Below the pieces are notes generated by a model. It was not told the origin of the DNA. It worked only from the letters and a program-made list of their open reading frames with translations, and did no database searches. A stretch of 64,000 bases of DNA from Myceligenerans crystallogenes (lineage in GTDB: Bacteria; Actinomycetota; Actinomycetes; Actinomycetales; Cellulomonadaceae), in NCBI RefSeq assembly GCF_039529775.1, contig NZ_BAAANL010000001.1, positions 372,001-436,000 of the forward strand, read 5' to 3'. A program made the translations under genes and the position numbers. Below, piece after piece: positions 59,641 through 64,000 of this stretch. Each line of letters opens with the position of its first letter. Position 1 is the stretch's first letter.

Positions 59641-60072
59641 ATGCCCCCCAAGAAGAAGGTCTCCGGCCTCATCAAGCTCCAGATCCAGGCCGGTGCGGCG
59701 AACCCCGCCCCGCCGATCGGCCCCGCGCTCGGTCAGCACGGCGTGAACATCATGGAGTTCTGCAAGGCCTACAACGCGGCGACCGAGTCGCAGCGCGGCA
59801 ACGTCATCCCGGTCGAGATCACGGTCTACGAGGACCGCTCGTTCACCTTCATCACGAAGACGCCGCCGGCCGCCGAGCTGATCAAGAAGGCCGCGGGCGT
59901 GAAGAAGGGTTCCGCCACGCCGCACACGGCGAAGGTCGCGAGCCTGACGACGGACCAGATCCGCCAGATCGCCGAGACGAAGATGCCGGACCTCAACGCG
60001 AACGACATCGACGCGGCCGCCAAGATCATCGCGGGCACCGCCCGTTCGATGGGGATCACCGTTCCCGAGTGA
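59641..60072 (+). CDS. rplK: 50S ribosomal protein L11
   Basis: The 143-residue protein has the canonical GLIKLQIQAGAANPAPPIGPALGQHGVNIMEFCKAYNAAT and C-terminal rRNA-binding domain GSATPHTAKVASLTTDQIRQIAETKMPDLNANDIDAAAKIIAGTARSMGI. It binds the GTPase-associated centre of 23S rRNA. ATG at 59641 is used; an upstream ATG at 59620 adds only seven residues. Confidence 0.98.
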   Translation: MPPKKKVSGLIKLQIQAGAANPAPPIGPALGQHGVNIMEFCKAYNAATESQRGNVIPVEITVYEDRSFTFITKTPPAAELIKKAAGVKKGSATPHTAKVASLTTDQIRQIAETKMPDLNANDIDAAAKIIAGTARSMGITVPE

Positions 60073-60150
60073 TCCTCCGGGGTTCTCCCCGGATGACATC
60101 CAGTGGCAGGGCGACACGGCCCGCTACGACCACGAGAGAAGGAAACAGAG

Positions 60151-60867
60151 ATGGCCAAGCAGGGCAAGAAGTACCGCGACGCGTTCGCGAAGATCGACCG
60201 CGACGCGCTCTACGCGCCGCTGGAGGCCGTGACCCTCGCGCAGGAGACCGCCACCACCAAGTACGACTCGACCGTCGAGGTCGTGTTCCGGCTCGGCGTG
60301 GACCCGCGCCAGGCGGACCAGATGGTCCGCGGCACGGTCAACCTGCCGCACGGCACGGGTAAGACCGCCAAGGTCATCGTGTTCGCGAACGCCGCCAAGG
60401 CGGAGGAGGCCCGCGCGGCCGGCGCCGACGAGGTCGGCGGCGACGAGCTGATCGACAAGGTGGCCGGCGGGTACACGGACTTCGACGCCGCGGTCGCGAC
60501 GCCGGACCTCATGGGCAAGGTCGGTCGCCTCGGTAAGGTGCTGGGCCCCCGCGGCCTCATGCCGAACCCGAAGACCGGCACCGTGACCATGGACGTGGCC
60601 AAGGCCGTGACCGAGATCAAGGGCGGCAAGATCGAGTTCCGCGTGGACAAGCACTCGAACCTGCACTTCATCATCGGCAAGGTGTCGTTCCCCACCGAGA
60701 AGCTCGTGGAGAACTACGGCGCCGCGCTCGACGAGGTGCTGCGTCTCAAGCCGTCCTCCTCGAAGGGCCGCTACATCACGAAGGCGACCGTCACCACGAC
60801 GATGGGCCCGGGCATCCCGCTCGACCAGTCCCGCGTGACGAACTTGCTGGAGCCGACGCCGGTCTGA
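60151..60867 (+). CDS. rplA: 50S ribosomal protein L1
   Basis: The 238-residue protein contains the L1 signature (LMGKVGRLGKVLGPRGLMPNPKTGTV) and the mRNA/rRNA binding regions. L1 forms the mobile stalk and often represses its own operon. ATG at 60151 has GAGAAGGAA upstream. It is followed by a strong terminator. Confidence 0.98.
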   Translation: MAKQGKKYRDAFAKIDRDALYAPLEAVTLAQETATTKYDSTVEVVFRLGVDPRQADQMVRGTVNLPHGTGKTAKVIVFANAAKAEEARAAGADEVGGDELIDKVAGGYTDFDAAVATPDLMGKVGRLGKVLGPRGLMPNPKTGTVTMDVAKAVTEIKGGKIEFRVDKHSNLHFIIGKVSFPTEKLVENYGAALDEVLRLKPSSSKGRYITKATVTTTMGPGIPLDQSRVTNLLEPTPV

Positions 60868-60898
60868 CGAGCGTCAGCAGCTGACCCGGCTCGGTCCG

Positions 60899-60942
60899 AC
60901 GCCGCCGGCCCGCGTTCCCCTGGGAGCGCGGGCCGGCGGCGT
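60899..60942 (+). terminator. Terminator of the nusG-rplKA operon
   Basis: A 16-base-pair GC stem (60899-60914 with 60927-60942) with an inner TTCCC/GGGA pairing is followed by a short T-rich tail, 32 bases after rplA. Confidence 0.9.
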
Positions 60943-61146
60943 TCTCGTTCCGATGTATCAGACCGCCGGTGCCGCACTCTTGTCGGATGGAAGTCGATCG
61001 TTGCTTCGTCCAGAAGGGTGTTCCGGGTGCACGTACCGGTGAAACGGGGACCGACACGTCGTACGTGTCAGTGTGTCGCCGTATATTTGCGTCCGTCCAC
61101 ACGGAGGCACCCCGGAAGACGGGTGCCGAGACCCCGCATCGAGGCG

Positions 61147-61791
61147 ATGACTCCATCCAGTGATGTTCCATCCGGCCCCGAGTCCTGCCCGGCTCCCGGC
61201 GCCACGCTCGGCGAGCGTGCCGCCCATGCGCTGCTGGAATACCGCGCCGGGCGTCCCGCGGCCCTCGACGCGCTGATCCGTGAGGCGTCCCGTTTGCTGT
61301 GGGCCACGGCCCGCAGCCAGGGCGCGTCCTACGACGACGCCGCCGACATCGTGCAGAACACGTGGATGCAGCTCGTGCGCAACGCCGACCGCATCGACGA
61401 GCCGCGCGCCGTCCTGAAGTGGCTGCTCACGACCGTCCGCCGCGCCGCGTGGGACGCGGTCCGGAAGGACCGCGCCGAGGCGCGGGTCCGCACGGTGATG
61501 TCCGACGACGACGTCGCGGGCCGCGCCTCGGCCGTTCCGGACCCGGCACCGCAGCCGGACGCGGAGGTGCTCGCCGACGAGCGCGACCGCCTCCTCTGGC
61601 AGGCGTTCGGCACGCTGCCCGAGCGCTGCCAGCAGCTCCTGCACCTGGTGTCGCTCGCGGACCGGCCGGACTACCGGATGATCTCCGAGGCGATCGGCAT
61701 GCCCGTGGGCAGCATCGGGGCCACGCGCGGACGGTGCCTGGCGAAGCTGCGCACCGAGTTCGTGCGGTCGGGTGGTGGCGCATGGACCTGA
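61147..61791 (+). CDS. Sigma-70 family (ECF-like) RNA polymerase sigma factor
   Basis: The 214-residue protein has a sigma region 2 (LLWATARSQGASYDDAADIVQNTWMQLVRNADRIDEPRAVLKWLLTTVRRAAWDAVRKDRAEARV), a spacer, and a region 4 HTH (LPERCQQLLHLVSLADRPDYRMISEAIGMPVGSIGATRGRCLAKLRTEF). No anti-sigma gene with a membrane helix follows. The ATG at 61147 has only a weak site GAGG close by; an AT-richer patch (TGTATCAGACC, CGTATATTTGCG) upstream may hold the promoter. The stop overlaps the next gene by 10 bases, so it is first gene of the cassette. Confidence 0.9.
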   Translation: MTPSSDVPSGPESCPAPGATLGERAAHALLEYRAGRPAALDALIREASRLLWATARSQGASYDDAADIVQNTWMQLVRNADRIDEPRAVLKWLLTTVRRAAWDAVRKDRAEARVRTVMSDDDVAGRASAVPDPAPQPDAEVLADERDRLLWQAFGTLPERCQQLLHLVSLADRPDYRMISEAIGMPVGSIGATRGRCLAKLRTEFVRSGGGAWT

Positions 61792-62333
61792 ACCCGCGCG
61801 TGCCGGAGATCGGTGACGACGAACTCGACGTCTCCCCGGCGGAACCGCTCGACGAGACGGACCGGGCCCTGCTCGCGGGCCTGGCCCGGGTGACCGGCCG
61901 GATGGATCCGATGCCCGCGGACCTGATCGAGCGCTCCCTGTTCGCCGCGACGCTGGCGGGCCTGGAGGCGGAGGTGATGGAGGTGGTCCAGCTGCCGGGC
62001 GCCCTGGCGGGTGTGCGCTCGTCGGCGTCGGCCGCCGCGGAGGACGCCCCGGCCGAGGCCCGCACCATCTCGTTCACCCACGGCGACCTCACCCTGATGA
62101 TCCAGCTCTCGCGCGAGCGGGCGGGTCAGGTGCGGGTGGACGGGTGGATCGCCGTGCCCACGCCGTCGTACACGGTGGAACTGCACCGGCCGGGCACCGA
62201 GCCGACCCGGACGGACGCGGACGAGGACGGGCGTTTCTCGTTCCCGGCGGTTCCGCACGGCCCCGCGAGCCTGATCGTGCGGCGGCCGGCGGCGGACGGC
62301 GGGCCCGTCAGCACGCCCGTGATCGAACTGTAG
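61782..62333 (+). CDS. Small acidic protein coupled to sigma factor and subtilase
   Basis: The 183-residue protein has no signal or membrane helix. The N-terminal half is acidic and helical (ETDRALLAGLARVTGRMDPMPADLIERSLFAATLAGLEAEVMEVV). The C-terminal half is beta-rich (TISFTHGDLTLMIQLSRERAGQVRVDGWIAVPTPSYTVELHRPG...FSFPAVPHGPASLIVRR), like the carboxypeptidase-regulatory type beta-sandwich. It overlaps the sigma gene, so an anti-sigma or co-regulator role is plausible but unproven. The start ATG 61782 has GGTGG upstream. Confidence 0.65.
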   Translation: MDLNPRVPEIGDDELDVSPAEPLDETDRALLAGLARVTGRMDPMPADLIERSLFAATLAGLEAEVMEVVQLPGALAGVRSSASAAAEDAPAEARTISFTHGDLTLMIQLSRERAGQVRVDGWIAVPTPSYTVELHRPGTEPTRTDADEDGRFSFPAVPHGPASLIVRRPAADGGPVSTPVIEL

Positions 62334-62450
62334 CCCGCGGGAGCGCCTACTTTCATGGCCATCGGGGGAGGTCGTGCCGCACAGTGGTCCCGAGGGGAAG
62401 CGCGGCGGCGGAGCGAGGACAGACGTAGCAGAAGCGAGAGGTGAACCCCA

Positions 62451-63914
62451 GTGATCCTGAACCCCGAGACACCCCAGGTCCGAGACCACACCGGCGGCTG
62501 GCGCCCCATGCGCCAGCTGAACCCGGACGAGACGAACTGCCGCCGGGACGTGACGCTCGCACCGACGCGATACGTCGCCGACCGGCTCATCATCCGCACG
62601 ACCCCGGGCGACGACCCGGACCCGCTGCTGGACAGGCTCCGCGAGCGCGCGGCGGCGCGCGACCTCACCCTGGAGGAGGAGCCGCTGGACGCGGCCTCCT
62701 CCCGCGACGGCTCCGTCCGCCCGGGCCTCGCCCTCAAGCTCGCGATGGACGACGACGGCGACGTCTGGGACCTCCTGGACGAGGTCGCCGCCGACACCGA
62801 CGCGGACGAGCGCAAGCGGATCGGCCTGGACCACGTGCTGGTGGGCCACCGGAGGGGCACGGGTTCGCCTGTTCCGGGCGACCGGGAACCGGCTCACCGC
62901 CCTGGGCCGGCTCCCCGCCGGACCCACGCCGACGGGACGCGGCCCTGGCTCACCGCGCAGAGCCTCCGGCGTCCTGTCGTCGCGATCGTCGACACGGGTA
63001 TCGGTGAACACCCCTGGCTCGACGGGGACCGCGTCGTGATCCGCGACGCATCGGTCGACGGCGGCCCGATCGGGACCTTCACCGAGGACGAGCCCGACTC
63101 GACGCCCGACGCGCTCAACCCGTTCGCGGGCCACGGGACGTTCATCGCGGGAGTGGTCCACCAGATCTGCCCCGACGCGGCGATCCTGCCGGTACGGGCC
63201 ATGTCCGGGGACGGGATGGTCCGCGAGTGGGACCTCATCCGGACGCTGGAGCGGCTGCTGGAGTACCACCTGCGCGGCCTGGCCGGGCGGGCGAGGAGCG
63301 CCGCCGTCGACATCGTGGTGCTCGCCATGGGCTTCCAGCCCGAGTCCTCCGACGACGACGACTACGAGGGCATGCTGCGCGGCGTCCTGCGGGACCTGCG
63401 CCGGGCGGGCGTCCTGGTGGTGGTCTCCGCGGGCAACGACGGTGACGACCGCGAGATCTATCCGGCCGGATGGGCGCCGCACGTCCGGCGCGTCGACGGC
63501 CGGGCCGAGCCGCTGAACCCGGCGGACCTGCAGGCCGACTACCCGCCGATCCTGACCGTCGGGGCCGCGAACCCGAACGGCACGCTCGCGGACTTCAGCA
63601 ACGACGGCCCCTGGGTGACCTGCGTGCGCAACGGCCGGGAGATCCTCAGCGCCATGCCGACGACCTTCAACGGCCCGGAGGAGCCGCAGATCGTGGTCGG
63701 CAACCCGGTGCGTTCGACCGTGGACCCCGACGACTACACCGGCGGGTTCGGGCAGTGGAGCGGGACCTCCTTCGCCGCGCCCGTGCTGGCCGGTGAGCTC
63801 GCGCAGGTTCTTCTCGAGCGGCGTCGTGCGGGCCGGGACGACGCCCGGGTCGCCGCGGCGTGGTCCGCCGTGCATGCCGTCACGGGGCTACCCGAGCCTG
63901 TCCCTGCCCGGTAG
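62451..63914 (+). CDS. Subtilisin-like S8 serine protease without signal peptide
   Basis: The 487-residue protein has an N-terminal region of about 170 residues (HTGGWRPMRQLNPDETNCRRDVTLAPTRYVADRLIIRTT...), then a subtilase domain. The catalytic triad is in VVAIVDTGIGEHPWL (Asp), GHGTFIAGV (His) and GTSFAAPVLAGE (Ser). VVSAGNDGDD gives the oxyanion Asn. No signal peptide or membrane helix is visible, so it would act in the cytoplasm, unusual for actinobacterial subtilases. It starts with ATG at 62451 and ends 5 bases before the next gene. In related clusters such enzymes sit beside CHAT/TPR proteins; here only the neighbour's first 27 residues are visible. Confidence 0.9.
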   Translation: MILNPETPQVRDHTGGWRPMRQLNPDETNCRRDVTLAPTRYVADRLIIRTTPGDDPDPLLDRLRERAAARDLTLEEEPLDAASSRDGSVRPGLALKLAMDDDGDVWDLLDEVAADTDADERKRIGLDHVLVGHRRGTGSPVPGDREPAHRPGPAPRRTHADGTRPWLTAQSLRRPVVAIVDTGIGEHPWLDGDRVVIRDASVDGGPIGTFTEDEPDSTPDALNPFAGHGTFIAGVVHQICPDAAILPVRAMSGDGMVREWDLIRTLERLLEYHLRGLAGRARSAAVDIVVLAMGFQPESSDDDDYEGMLRGVLRDLRRAGVLVVVSAGNDGDDREIYPAGWAPHVRRVDGRAEPLNPADLQADYPPILTVGAANPNGTLADFSNDGPWVTCVRNGREILSAMPTTFNGPEEPQIVVGNPVRSTVDPDDYTGGFGQWSGTSFAAPVLAGELAQVLLERRRAGRDDARVAAAWSAVHAVTGLPEPVPAR

Positions 63915-63919
63915 CGGCG

Positions 63920-64000
63920 ATGGCGCCGACACGGGAGGGTCAGCTGGAGGATCTCGCGGCACGGCTGCAGGCGGCCCGTGACCACAACCAGTGGACACGC
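63920..64000 (+). CDS. N-terminal fragment of a helical protein (runs off the window)
   Basis: From ATG at 63920 the frame is open to the window end: MAPTREGQLEDLAARLQAAR and seven more residues ending NQWTR. The sequence is amphipathic-helical and could be the start of a TPR array. It begins 5 bases after the subtilase stop, so they are coupled. The family cannot be decided from 27 residues. Confidence 0.55.
   Translation, partial: MAPTREGQLEDLAARLQAARDHNQWTR

Noticed and set aside
63793..63981. Alternative 62-codon frame overlapping the subtilase end
   Set aside because: It overlaps the catalytic-Ser region of the protease out of frame and has no ribosome site.

Overview
The window is about 73% GC, uses ATG and GTG starts freely, and has many ATGA or GTGA start-stop overlaps. 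Its housekeeping order rpmG, two MaoC dehydratases, ..., trpT, secE, nusG, rplK, rplA is the actinobacterial one. Together with secreted dextranases, an AA10 LPMO and CBM13 modules this suggests a polysaccharide-degrading Micrococcales species (Promicromonosporaceae or Cellulomonadaceae type). The genus cannot be named from the sequence alone. No CRISPR array, insertion sequence or prophage was seen.

Layout. (1) 1-20.3 kb is a type VII secretion-like (WXG100) locus. A tightly coupled run encodes the tail of a probable transglutaminase-like membrane protein, an RDD-FHA protein, a PP2C phosphatase, an FHA protein, a membrane Ser/Thr kinase, an FHA-like protein and a 1491-residue EssC/EccC-type ATPase. 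Three transcription units follow, encoding two small WXG100 proteins and two WXG100 proteins with long hydrophobic C-terminal regions, plus soluble proteins that may be EspG-like chaperones and small membrane proteins. All three units start with the same palindrome-plus-TCTGGTTG element. A divergent htpX with a sigma-R-type promoter lies inside the locus. (2) 20.4-23.3 kb holds an FprA-type ferredoxin-NADP reductase and a solitary AAA+ ATPase. The ATPase gene has an AT-rich, apparently leaderless promoter and is flanked by copies of a 37-bp repeat. (3) 23.3-36.6 kb is a dextran-utilisation locus: GH13 oligo-1,6-glucosidase, ABC importer, ROK regulator, two secreted GH49 dextranases and an AA10 LPMO. 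Dextran would be cut outside, isomalto-oligosaccharides imported, and then hydrolysed inside. (4) 36.6-46.6 kb is mixed: YajQ, a secreted I36-like inhibitor, YbdD/CstA, a lipoprotein, a HupE-like membrane protein, a secreted purple-acid-phosphatase-like enzyme, an ArsR-type regulator and a HAD phosphatase. (5) 46.7-60.9 kb is a housekeeping core: tRNA-Tyr, -Thr, -Met and -Trp, rpmG, MaoC pair, MFS, LacI, murB, a matrixin-like protease, an L,D-transpeptidase, adenosine deaminase, a second membrane kinase, secE, nusG, rplK, rplA. (6) 61.1-64.0 kb is a compact cassette of sigma factor, small acidic protein, cytoplasmic-looking subtilase and a truncated helical protein.

The strongest candidates for something undescribed are the phospho-signalling type VII-like locus with its shared regulatory element, the flanked AAA+ ATPase, and the sigma factor-subtilase cassette that runs off the right edge.
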